DNA of 14,715 nt from PZPK01 sp963974595 (GTDB lineage Bacteria > Pseudomonadota > Gammaproteobacteria > Pseudomonadales > Oleiphilaceae). Below are positions 1 to 5,748 of the stretch, one piece after another. The stretch lies in assembly GCA_963974595.1 (NCBI GenBank), contig CAXBDA010000072.1, positions 1-14,715 of the forward strand, written 5' to 3'. Both the position numbers and the translations under genes were made by a program. The notes under the pieces were generated by a model. The model worked only from the letters and a program-made list of their open reading frames with translations, was not told where the DNA came from and did not search any database. Each line of letters starts with the position of its first letter. Within the stretch, counting starts at the first letter, position 1.

Positions 1-2
1 TT

Positions 3-428
3 GTCGCCCCTCACGCAGGGGCGTGGATTGAAACATACGATTATACCAACGCTGCTGTGGGTTCTTTAGGTCGCCCCTCACGCAGGGGCGTGGATTGAAA
101 CCGGTTAATGCCTTTGATGTCCAACCTTTAACTTGTCGCCCCTCACGCAGGGGCGTGGATTGAAACTATATATATTTCATATTAAAACAATTGCGATAGA
201 TGTCGCCCCTCACGCAGGGGCGTGGATTGAAACGATAAATGAAAGCGATATAAAGCGCTTAAACAAGTCGCCCCTCACGCAGGGGCGTGGATTGAAACTT
301 CACATTCAACCCATGATTCAGCTACGTGATAGTCGCCCCTCACGCAGGGGCGTGGATTGAAACCGATTGAATGTTGCAAAGTCGATTTTGAACCAAGTCG
401 CCCCTCACTCAGGGGCGTGAATTGAAAC
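3..428 (+). CRISPR. Type I-C CRISPR array, leader-distal end (7 repeats, 6 spacers)
   Basis: Seven 32-nt repeats lie at 3-34, 70-101, 135-166, 202-233, 267-298, 332-363 and 397-428. Each begins GTCGCCCC and ends ATTGAAAC. The first six are identical; the seventh has two substitutions but keeps the CGCCCCT/AGGGGCG stem. Spacers are 35, 33, 35, 33, 33 and 33 nt and all differ. Repeat length, the internal stem and the GTGGATTGAAAC 3' end match the type I-C family, whose crRNA 5' handle comes from the repeat 3' end. The repeat ending and the degenerate last copy imply transcription on the plus strand, with the leader and any cas genes to the left. Only two bases precede the first visible repeat, so the array continues outside the window. 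The I-C assignment rests on repeat similarity only, since no cas gene is present. Confidence 0.97.
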
Positions 429-1066
429 GTATTAAGCCGATATGATCGACGGCGGCTAAATCGCTTACAAGATTATTGCCATACTACGAGTATTAAGAAA
501 GTGCCTAATACAGAGGTGTTTGTAAATTTCAACAGGAAATAATTCAAAACGAATCCAGAATGCTTGGCACGCAGAAGGGCGAAACGACACAATGAAAGTT
601 TCGAGCAAGCACTGGCTCATTACAAAAGTATGAATGAACCAGAATATATACCTTTTATCCAAGCCAAAAGCCTGTCTAGCAATACTTGTTTCCCGCTGTT
701 TATCGAAAAAAAATGTAACTCAAATGGTTCAAGGTGAGTTTAATTGTTACGGCCTAAGCAAAACCGCCACCGTGCCATGGTTTTAAACCCGTCGATTTCG
801 ACGTATTTAAATAGAATAACTTGTACTTACCTAGAGATATTAGGTGCACACTTGATAGCTAGCAGCAGGCAAAAAGGGCAGACACGCGGGTCTGCCCCTA
901 CATGTGATGGTGAATGCCCGATAATCTGTCAGGAACCGACACTATGTAGGGGCGGATCCACGTGTCCGCCCGTTAAGAAACAGGAACTAGATGACTTGTT
1001 TATGTTTTGCATATGCTTTCTTTGAGTTTAATCTGTTTACACCTAGTAAGTAAGACAGAGGTGTTT
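429..1066. other. Array-to-vapB gap with no confident gene
   Basis: This is about 640 bp between the CRISPR array and vapB. No reading frame here resembles a family I recognise. The longest plausible plus frame is open from 543 to the stop at 735-737, with candidate starts TTG 564 and ATG 630. It reads like a soluble peptide (HNESFEQALAHYKSMNEPEY) but has no convincing ribosome site, and its frame holds an in-frame stop at 540-542 just upstream. It could be the end of a decayed gene. The sequence ACAGAGGTGTTT near 510 is also found just before the vapB start (1055-1066), which may be chance or an eroded copy of that leader. The only clear structured element is the palindromic repeat at 876-971, listed separately. 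Confidence 0.6.
876..971 (+). repeat. 96-bp palindromic MITE/REPIN-like element, copy A
   Basis: The element starts GGGCAGACAC and ends GTGTCCGCCC. Its outer 26 bp at each end form an imperfect inverted repeat (22 of 26 match by my count). Each end is also a hairpin by itself: GGGCAGAC pairs with GTCTGCCC on the left, GGGCGGA with TCCGCCC on the right. The inner arms CCCTAC and GTAGGG pair too. A second copy of the same length and orientation lies at 2652-2747, with about 78 of 96 positions identical and the ends best conserved. There is no coding capacity. The architecture resembles REP/REPIN doublets or a small non-autonomous MITE; the mobilising enzyme is not in this window. Confidence 0.85.
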
Positions 1067-1291
1067 ATGCGAACAGTATCTATTTTCAAAAATGGCAATA
1101 ATCAGGCGGTACGTTTTCCTAAAGATATGGAGTTCGAAGGAGTGAGCGATCTGGAAATTATAAAAGAGGGGGATACCATCATACTTCGTCCACCTAAGCC
1201 AAGTTGGTTATCGTTGGCTGAAACGCAGAAAGCAGATGATGGTTTCTTAACTGAACGAGAAAATGTAGTTGAAGACCAAGGACGGTTCTAA
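1067..1291 (+). CDS. vapB: VapB-type antitoxin (SpoVT/AbrB fold)
   Basis: This is a 74-residue antitoxin. The N-terminal half (MRTVSIFKNGNNQAVRFPKD, then an alternating strand segment to about residue 48) is the swapped-hairpin AbrB/SpoVT DNA-binding domain of VapB/VagC antitoxins. The acidic C-terminal tail is the part that normally wraps the VapC toxin. As known for the family, it neutralises the PIN-domain RNase encoded next door, and the pair represses its own promoter. The ATG at 1067 is chosen because AGAGG lies five bases upstream and homologues begin at this MRTV-like segment; the frame is open further upstream to 1007. The stop is one base before the vapC start, so the two are almost certainly cotranscribed and translationally coupled. 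Confidence 0.93.
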   Translation: MRTVSIFKNGNNQAVRFPKDMEFEGVSDLEIIKEGDTIILRPPKPSWLSLAETQKADDGFLTERENVVEDQGRF

Positions 1292-1292
1292 A

Positions 1293-1712
1293 ATGAAAAA
1301 AAGATATATGTTCGATACATGTATTTGTAGTTTTATTATGAGAGAGCATCCAATTGACGTTTTGCAGAAACTTCAATTAATCGCACAAAAACATCAAATT
1401 GTTATCTCGGCAATTACTTATGCTGAAATGCGTTATGGGGCTGTCGGCAAAAGAGCATCACCAAAGCATACTGAGTGGATCGATCAATTTATCAGTAGGT
1501 TTGATGCAATATTACCCTGGGATGCGTCAGCAGTGGACGAAGCAGCTCGGATTAAAAAAGAACTCAGTGATGCCGGAGTGCCTATTGGAGTCAATGACAT
1601 AGCAATTGCAGGTCACGCAATTTCTTCTGGTAGTATTTTGATGACAAACAATATACGAGAATTTAAACGTGTTTCGTATTTAATATTTGAAGATTGGGTT
1701 AACCCAAGCTAA
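1293..1712 (+). CDS. vapC: VapC-type PIN-domain ribonuclease toxin
   Basis: This is a 139-residue single PIN domain and the toxin partner of the VapB just upstream. VapC enzymes are Mg-dependent ribonucleases that cut tRNA or rRNA when the antitoxin is degraded. The expected acidic centre is visible: D8 in MFDTC, E45 in YAEMRYG, and D102 in GVNDIAIAGHA. The TNN-REF motif follows at 118-124. Length and motif order are those of an intact VapC of the tRNA(fMet)-cleaving type; the target is inferred from similarity. The ATG at 1293 follows the vapB stop by one base and has AGGACGG upstream. The frame also contains an earlier ATG at 1269 inside vapB, which would add eight residues that homologues lack. 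The catalytic residues look intact, so the toxin is probably functional. Confidence 0.94.
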   Translation: MKKRYMFDTCICSFIMREHPIDVLQKLQLIAQKHQIVISAITYAEMRYGAVGKRASPKHTEWIDQFISRFDAILPWDASAVDEAARIKKELSDAGVPIGVNDIAIAGHAISSGSILMTNNIREFKRVSYLIFEDWVNPS

Positions 1713-1809
1713 TAAGCTAAAAAAACCAAAATAATTAAGCTCTTTAATAATCCATAAAAATCAAATATCTAAGCCTATGTTGTAACTTATTTTTTTGATT
1801 TAGACTATA

Positions 1810-1837
1810 GTTCACTGCCGTACAGGCAGCTTAGAAA
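1810..1837 (+). CRISPR. Solitary type I-F CRISPR repeat (left copy)
   Basis: This 28-nt stretch starts GTTCACTGCC and ends GCTTAGAAA, with CTGCC and GGCAG pairing around a five-base loop. It matches, as far as I recall position by position, the type I-F repeat known from Pectobacterium and Yersinia, including the hairpin cut by Cas6f (Csy4). There is no matching repeat 60 bp upstream. The preceding 100 bp are very AT-rich, as I-F leaders often are. It is unrelated to the I-C repeat at the start of the window. No I-F cas genes are visible. Confidence 0.9.
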
Positions 1838-1868
1838 TTAGTACGGCCCAGTTTTCGGATTCTACCGC

Positions 1869-1896
1869 GTTCACGGCCGCTACTGTTAGTTGCTAT
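1869..1896 (+). CRISPR. Degenerate I-F-like repeat one spacer downstream
   Basis: Exactly 32 nt after the complete I-F repeat at 1810-1837, the sequence GTTCACGGCCG appears. It matches ten of the first eleven repeat positions; the remaining 17 positions are largely diverged and the Cas6f hairpin is lost. Thirty-two nt is the standard I-F spacer length, so the register supports a mini-array of repeat, spacer (1838-1869 boundary, 32 nt) and decayed terminal repeat. It abuts the stop codon of the minus-strand toxin gene. Terminal repeats commonly decay at their 3' end. The call rests mostly on spacing plus 11 bases. Confidence 0.5.
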
Positions 1897-2171
1897 TACG
1901 CTGGAAACTTTTGCTTTTGATGAAGCACTCTCATAACACGAATTACGGAGTTATCAACCCAGTATGATACGATCATTGATACTTCAGGGATTATTAGCAA
2001 TCGGCCTCTAATTCTCTCACGTTCTACACCCATTAGCGGTTGTAGAAGCAGGTTTTCTACTTTTTTCTCAATGATTTCATCTGTTTTTTCAGCTGCTTCT
2101 GGATTAAAATCGTACAGAAATTCAAATATTTTTTCACGGTCGTTTAGAGACTCTTCTTCCCAGTAAATCAC
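1896..2171 (-). CDS. RelE/ParE-family toxin
   Basis: This protein of about 91 residues has the compact RelE/ParE fold pattern. An N-terminal strand (IYWEEESL) is followed by two helices with many charges (to about residue 45), the basic RERIRGRLLIIP segment, then closing strands (MIVSYWV, VIRVMRVLHQ). Members are either ribosome-dependent mRNA endonucleases (RelE) or gyrase poisons (ParE); sequence alone does not tell which applies here. I take GTG at 2171 as the start because AAAGG lies about seven bases upstream. A TTG at 2174, immediately after the antitoxin stop, is an alternative adding one residue. It is the second gene of a two-gene operon with the antitoxin. Its 3' end abuts a degenerate I-F CRISPR-like repeat. 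Confidence 0.88.
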   Translation of the reverse strand: MIYWEEESLNDREKIFEFLYDFNPEAAEKTDEIIEKKVENLLLQPLMGVERERIRGRLLIIPEVSMIVSYWVDNSVIRVMRVLHQKQKFPA

Positions 2172-2174
2172 CAA

Positions 2175-2453
2175 TTAACCTTTACCTCGAATTTTAGCTT
2201 TGCGTTCTGTCATTCTTAATTTAGCTTGGTCATGATCAATAAAAACAGATCTCTCTGTATCAAATTTGTCAAAAGCCAAATTTACTTGCTCAGTTAACCA
2301 AGTATCATGAGATACTGTTTTACGCTGTTGGTCAGCAAGTTGTTCTGCGAGGTCTCGACAAGCATCGCTCAGTGTGCGGCCTTGGCTTTCTGCCATTTGT
2401 TGAGCTAGGCGTTTTGTTTCTTCATCAACTCTAAATTGAATTCTAGTATCCAT
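2175..2453 (-). CDS. RelB/DinJ-family antitoxin
   Basis: This is a 92-residue antitoxin. Residues 1-40 (MDTRIQFRVDEETKRLAQQM, then the GRTLSDACRDLAEQL helix) form a ribbon-helix-helix DNA-binding domain typical of RelB/DinJ. The C-terminal half is a charged, probably flexible toxin-binding tail ending in a basic RKAKIRGKG. It lies directly before the RelE/ParE toxin with no gap, the usual antitoxin-first order, and is expected to repress the operon. The ATG at 2453 has CGAGG about eight bases upstream and gives the family N-terminus; the frame stays open to 2483, but that extension (MYIHLNRGLF) looks like leader sequence. Both modules in this island appear intact. Confidence 0.88.
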   Translation of the reverse strand: MDTRIQFRVDEETKRLAQQMAESQGRTLSDACRDLAEQLADQQRKTVSHDTWLTEQVNLAFDKFDTERSVFIDHDQAKLRMTERKAKIRGKG

Positions 2454-2483
2454 AAATAAACCTCGGTTTAGGTGTATGTACAA

Positions 2484-2512
2484 ATGTTAGCACGCGACAA
2501 TTAACAAGGCAA
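2484..2512 (-). promoter_or_regulatory. Candidate sigma-70 promoter of the relBE-like operon
   Basis: Read on the minus strand, TTGCCT (2512-2507) and TAACAT (2489-2484) are separated by 17 bases; each matches four of six consensus positions. They lie about 30 bases before the antitoxin ATG. TGTACA at 2477-2482, just downstream of the -10, is palindromic and could be part of an antitoxin operator. This is based on sequence only. Confidence 0.4.
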
Positions 2513-2526
2513 TCTTGCGGATCTTC

Positions 2527-2554
2527 GTTCACTGCCGCACAGGCAGCTTAGATA
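2527..2554 (+). CRISPR. Solitary type I-F CRISPR repeat (right copy)
   Basis: This second isolated 28-nt I-F repeat has the same orientation as the one at 1810. It differs from it at two positions: C instead of T in the hairpin loop, and T instead of A at position 27. The CTGCC/GGCAG stem is intact. No clear repeat follows 32 nt later (around 2587), and none precedes it by 60 bp. It lies upstream of the relBE-like promoter and points the opposite way. With the left copy it forms a 28-bp direct repeat around the toxin-antitoxin operon, with repeat starts 717 bp apart. Confidence 0.9.
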
Positions 2555-2581
2555 TATCAGCCAAAAATATATGCTGATATA
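2553..2581. other. 9-bp hairpin directly after the right I-F repeat
   Basis: TATATCAGC (2553-2561) pairs perfectly with GCTGATATA (2573-2581) around an 11-base loop. It begins inside the last two bases of the I-F repeat and occupies the place of a spacer. AT-rich pairing makes it a modest hairpin, with no T-run after it, so it is not a typical terminator. Confidence 0.5.
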
Positions 2582-2651
2582 AATTAGGTATCACTTAAGG
2601 GCGGAACTGTATTTCTACACTAATAAATTTATCTGCCAGAAATTAAATAAA

Positions 2652-2747
2652 GGGCAGACACTCAGGTCTGCCCCTACGAATGATGTCGAACGCCCGATAA
2701 CCTGTTTGGAACCGTTGTTGTGTAGGGGCGGACCCATGTGTCCGCCC
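2652..2747 (+). repeat. 96-bp palindromic MITE/REPIN-like element, copy B
   Basis: This copy has the same length, orientation and ends as copy A at 876-971 (GGGCAGACAC to GTGTCCGCCC), with about 81 percent identity by hand alignment. Differences cluster in the middle, while the terminal hairpins are kept. In the right arm GGGCGGAC pairs with GTGTCCGCCC's GTCCGCCC, so the stem is one base pair longer than in copy A. It lies about 80 bp before the pseudouridine synthase gene. With copy A it brackets the region holding both toxin-antitoxin modules. Confidence 0.85.
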
Positions 2748-2828
2748 TTGATTCCATAACTGTGTTTGGTTTAATAGCCGTTCAATTTTACAATGAAAGG
2801 ATGTTTTTTTGACTGTTCGATATGCCTC

Positions 2829-3512
2829 ATGATCTATAAAATAGACGATTTTGTAGCCCCTGTTTGTTATGAGAAAATTGATATTCTTCATCAGGATGAA
2901 AGTATCTTGATGATCGGTAAGCCTTCGGGCTTATTGAGTTTGTCTGGTAAGAATCCGCTGAATAAAGACTCTGTTCATTATCGTTTGCTTCAAGAGTTTC
3001 CGACTGCAAGCTTAGTGCATCGTCTCGATTTTGGCACCTCTGGCATTATGTTGGTCGCCTTAAATAAGCCTGTCACGGCAAACTTAAGCAAGCAGTTTCA
3101 AGCTCGGTCGATAGCGAAGTCTTATATTGCATTTTTAAATGGGAATATTGAAACAGATACGGGTGTGATTGATTTACCAATTGCTAGAGGTGAATTTCCA
3201 CGTCAAAAGATCTGTTCTATTGAAGGAAAACTAGCCCGTACGCATTTTCGTGTACTTGAGCGGTCTTTTTCACCAGACATCACCAAGGTCGAATTTACGC
3301 CAGAGTCCGGGCGAACTCATCAGCTTCGAATTCATAGCCGTGAATTAGGCCATGGGATATTGGGTTGTGATTTATATTCGCCAACAACTGTTTTTAAAAT
3401 GGCAGACAGGTTGATGTTGCATGCCTATAAAATAGAATTTGATCACCCAGTGACTGGCAAACGCATAGTCGGTGTGTGTGAGCTTGCGCCTTTTTCAGAG
3501 GTGAGTTATTAA
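2829..3512 (+). CDS. RluA-family pseudouridine synthase
   Basis: This enzyme of about 227 residues isomerises uridine to pseudouridine in rRNA and/or tRNA. The family signature HRLDFGTSG is present with catalytic Asp at residue 67. It is followed by the QFQARSIAKSY segment and by SGRTHQLRIHSRELGHGILG, both typical of RluA enzymes. There is no S4 domain, and the length fits the short RluA subgroup that modifies rRNA position 746 and tRNA position 32 in E. coli; the target here is inferred. The ATG at 2829 is preferred because homologues begin shortly before the PPVCYEKI-like segment (here APVCYEKI). An upstream in-frame ATG at 2793 would add a Cys-rich MKGCFFDCSICL with no better ribosome site. 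It ends 16 bp from the convergent VOC-like fragment. Confidence 0.9.
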   Translation: MIYKIDDFVAPVCYEKIDILHQDESILMIGKPSGLLSLSGKNPLNKDSVHYRLLQEFPTASLVHRLDFGTSGIMLVALNKPVTANLSKQFQARSIAKSYIAFLNGNIETDTGVIDLPIARGEFPRQKICSIEGKLARTHFRVLERSFSPDITKVEFTPESGRTHQLRIHSRELGHGILGCDLYSPTTVFKMADRLMLHAYKIEFDHPVTGKRIVGVCELAPFSEVSY

Positions 3513-3528
3513 TTATTTTAACGACTAC

Positions 3529-3639
3529 TTACCATGTACCACTATTTTCCATTTCAGCCCAAGGGGTTTGGAACGCAAGCTTCTCGCCTTTTTGCAGTAG
3601 CTCAATCGAAATACCATCTGGTGATTTAATCAGTGTCAT
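3529..3639 (-). pseudogene. 36-codon fragment resembling the C-terminus of a VOC (glyoxalase-fold) protein
   Basis: This small frame starts MTLIKSPDGISIELLQKGEK and ends with a PWAEMENSGTW-type tail. The motif SPDGISIELLQ with a PWASMPNTG-like tail is what I recall from the extreme C-terminus of VOC-superfamily (lactoylglutathione-lyase-like) proteins. The preceding 100 or so residues of the fold are missing; the Nudix gene lies there instead, in another frame. The fragment has its own ATG and an AGAGG ribosome site overlapping the Nudix stop codon, so it could still be translated by coupling. It is either a remnant of a truncated gene or a genuine micro-protein. It cannot form the metal-binding VOC fold alone. 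Confidence 0.6.
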
Positions 3640-3647
3640 ACAAACCT

Positions 3648-4220
3648 CTAATTATGTTCGTTATGCTCTTTAGGTATAGCGTGTCGTGGAGAGCGAATGA
3701 TATCGGCGACATGTGTACCAAAATGGCCTTTTTTTCTGTCTTCAAAAAATAATTGCAGTGTTTTCTTTACGGTTGGAAACGCAATTTTTTCCCAGGGGAT
3801 TTCATTTTCATTGAACAGTTCAACTTCAAGGCTTTCGCTACCAGCGGCGTAACTTGGTTCTAATAAACGAGACAGAAAGAAAATATGCACCTGATCTATC
3901 TGGGGGACATTGATCATGCTAAACAGGCTGTCGATGTCGACGATAGCTTCTGCCTCTTCCCAGGTTTCTCTAATGGCTGCTTCGGTGGTGGTTTCTTGAT
4001 TTTCCATGAAACCCGCAGGCAATGTCCAATAACCATAGCGTGGTTCAATGGCGCGTTTGCAGAGTAAGATTTTATCACCATAAACAGGAATAGTACCCGC
4101 AACAATATTTGGGTTTTGATAGTGAATTATTTCGCAGGATGTACATACAAAGCGTGGACGGTTATCTGCTTCAGGAATTTTTTGTTCTACATTGTTGCCG
4201 CATTGGCTACAGAATTTCAT
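3648..4220 (-). CDS. Nudix hydrolase with N-terminal zinc ribbon
   Basis: This 190-residue protein has an N-terminal zinc ribbon with C4, C7, C26 and C29 as likely ligands (FCSQCG and VCTSCE). A Nudix domain follows from about 38 to 165. The Nudix box spans 70-92 (GFMENQE, then RETWEEAEA). It retains the metal-binding REXXEE core, but the near-terminal Gly of the consensus is Glu, as in some members of this group. Such proteins hydrolyse nucleoside-diphosphate-linked substrates such as ADP-ribose or NADH-like dinucleotides; the substrate here is not determinable. The zinc ribbon recalls NudC, but the protein is shorter than true NudC. It is transcribed away from the CoA pyrophosphatase gene, with 220 bp between them, and is followed by the VOC-like fragment. 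Confidence 0.88.
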   Translation of the reverse strand: MKFCSQCGNNVEQKIPEADNRPRFVCTSCEIIHYQNPNIVAGTIPVYGDKILLCKRAIEPRYGYWTLPAGFMENQETTTEAAIRETWEEAEAIVDIDSLFSMINVPQIDQVHIFFLSRLLEPSYAAGSESLEVELFNENEIPWEKIAFPTVKKTLQLFFEDRKKGHFGTHVADIIRSPRHAIPKEHNEHN

Positions 4221-4440
4221 AAGATACTCATTAAACTAAGGTGTTTTTTGGGCTGTTGAAAAAGAGTTTGAAGCTTAAAAGAGCCAGAAAGCTTCTTTCA
4301 ATTTATGAACTTGCATCAGTATGCTAAAGTTTGTCTACTCAAACAACATCGCAACATACTTCCTTCTGAGTAAATTTAGTAGTATTGCGCCTGCAATTAA
4401 ATCAAACTAAGAGAGCTTGTACTAAACGAGCATGTAAAAA

Positions 4441-5052
4441 ATGAATTCACTTGACGCCTTAAGGCATGCTTTAGATGCTCACAAACCCAGAAAAATCACT
4501 AGCGAATTTCCTGATGCCGGTATTCTAGTACCCGTTACTAGAGACATTGAACAACCCAAAATTATTTTGACGCGGCGCGCCCAACACATGAATACCCACA
4601 AAGGCCAGGTTGCCTTTCCCGGTGGTAAACGTGATGACACAGATGATTCTTTAGAGTTTACGGCTTTAAGAGAGTGCCACGAGGAAATTGGCGTTCCTCC
4701 TGAAGAAGTCGAAATTATTGGCCCTTTGAGTCAGGTAATATCACTTCATGGTATTTGTGTTAGCCCTTTTGTTGGTTTAATTGAAGATAATCACCCGCTG
4801 GTTCCGAACCTTGATGAATTAGATAGTATTTTTAAAGTCCCTGTTCAATTCTTTCGTCAGGCAGAACCTGTAAGACGCGATAAAATGACCTACAAGGGAG
4901 TGGCACTATCTGTGCCTAGTTATCATTATCAAGATCAAGGTGAAACCTACGAGATCTGGGGGCTGTCTGCCATTGTTTTGGTAGAATTAATGAATATTGC
5001 TTTCGGTACTGATATTCAGATTTTTGATCAAGCTGTTAAATTAAAAACATAA
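4441..5052 (+). CDS. CoA-pyrophosphatase-type Nudix hydrolase (NudL-like)
   Basis: This 203-residue protein combines the Nudix core with the extra signature of CoA pyrophosphatases, a TRRAQHMNTHKGQVAFPGG segment at about 44-62, followed by TALRECHEEIGV at about 74-85. Enzymes of this group cleave CoA and related dinucleotides to 3',5'-ADP and 4'-phosphopantetheine. The length matches the family. The ATG at 4441 lacks a strong ribosome site (upstream GCATGTAAAAA), but the N-terminal DALRHAL segment fits homologues. It is the first of a plus-strand gene run; the carbonic anhydrase gene follows closely, suggesting an operon. Confidence 0.92.
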   Translation: MNSLDALRHALDAHKPRKITSEFPDAGILVPVTRDIEQPKIILTRRAQHMNTHKGQVAFPGGKRDDTDDSLEFTALRECHEEIGVPPEEVEIIGPLSQVISLHGICVSPFVGLIEDNHPLVPNLDELDSIFKVPVQFFRQAEPVRRDKMTYKGVALSVPSYHYQDQGETYEIWGLSAIVLVELMNIAFGTDIQIFDQAVKLKT

Positions 5053-5094
5053 TAAAGGAAGATATTGGATGATGCTATTGATGAGGAATGCAGT

Positions 5095-5619
5095 GTGATT
5101 TACAGATTAGGTGAACGGCAAATCAGTTATATGGGGACGCCGGCTTTTATTGCGCCTAATGCGACCTTAATTGGCTCCATTGAGCTGCATGAAAATACCA
5201 GTATTTGGTTTAACGTTGTGATACGGGCTGATAATGACCAAGTCGTTATTGGTGAAGCGAGTAACATTCAAGATGGCTCGGTATTGCATATTGATCCGGG
5301 GTATCCGCTAACAATTGGTAAACATGTTACTGTCGGCCACAAAGTCATGCTGCATGGTTGTACCATTGGTGATAATTCCTTAATAGGCATTAATGCGGTT
5401 GTACTGAATGGCGCTAAAATTGGCAAAAACTGCTTAATTGGCGCGAACACACTTATCCCCGAAAAGATGGAGGTGCCCGATGGTTCGATGGTTATCGGAA
5501 GTCCTGGAAAAGTTAAAAGAGCCTTGTCTGAGCGGGAAATAAAAATGCTAGAGCTTGGCGCGGTTCACTATGTGCAAAATGCTCAGCGGTATCAGGATGA
5601 TCTCAAACTTTCAGAATAA
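5095..5619 (+). CDS. Gamma carbonic anhydrase family protein (YrdA-like)
   Basis: This left-handed beta-helix protein of about 174 residues is built from hexapeptide repeats (for example TLIGSI, VVIGEA, CTIGDN, CLIGAN). The three zinc-binding histidines of the gamma class are at H65 (SVLHID), H82 and H87 (GHKVMLHG). Family members are trimeric, and their actual carbonic anhydrase activity varies. I prefer GTG at 5095, with TGAGGAA just upstream, because it gives the family start MIYRLGER. A TTG at 5065 with AAGGAAG upstream would add ten acidic residues (MDDAIDEECS). It follows the CoA pyrophosphatase gene by 42 bp (12 bp with the longer start) and is probably cotranscribed with it. Confidence 0.9.
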   Translation: MIYRLGERQISYMGTPAFIAPNATLIGSIELHENTSIWFNVVIRADNDQVVIGEASNIQDGSVLHIDPGYPLTIGKHVTVGHKVMLHGCTIGDNSLIGINAVVLNGAKIGKNCLIGANTLIPEKMEVPDGSMVIGSPGKVKRALSEREIKMLELGAVHYVQNAQRYQDDLKLSE

Positions 5620-5748
5620 GCTATTCTCGTTCAGGAATTGAATATGCTGCTCATTGCGCTCGTCGGAATGTACTAAATATAACTGAAAGCTTGGCCTGAG
5701 CTATATGATCTGGGGTCGGCTGTAATAAATTAATAACAGGTAGTAATT

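Noticed and set aside
133..360. 75-codon open frame repeating SPLTQGRGLKL-like units
   Set aside because: It lies entirely inside the I-C CRISPR array; the repeated peptide is just the translated CRISPR repeat.
543..737. Open frame including the peptide HNESFEQALAHYKSMNEPEY
   Set aside because: It has no ribosome site, no clear start and no recognised family. At best it is a relic, so it is described only in the gap entry.
876..971. Possible relationship between the palindromic element and the I-C repeat (shared AGGGGCG core)
   Set aside because: The shared piece is a short GC-rich palindromic core only; flanking bases and spacing differ, so common origin is not supported.
744..1025. Open frame crossing the 96-bp palindromic element
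   Set aside because: Much of it is translated repeat sequence, and there is no ribosome site or recognisable family.
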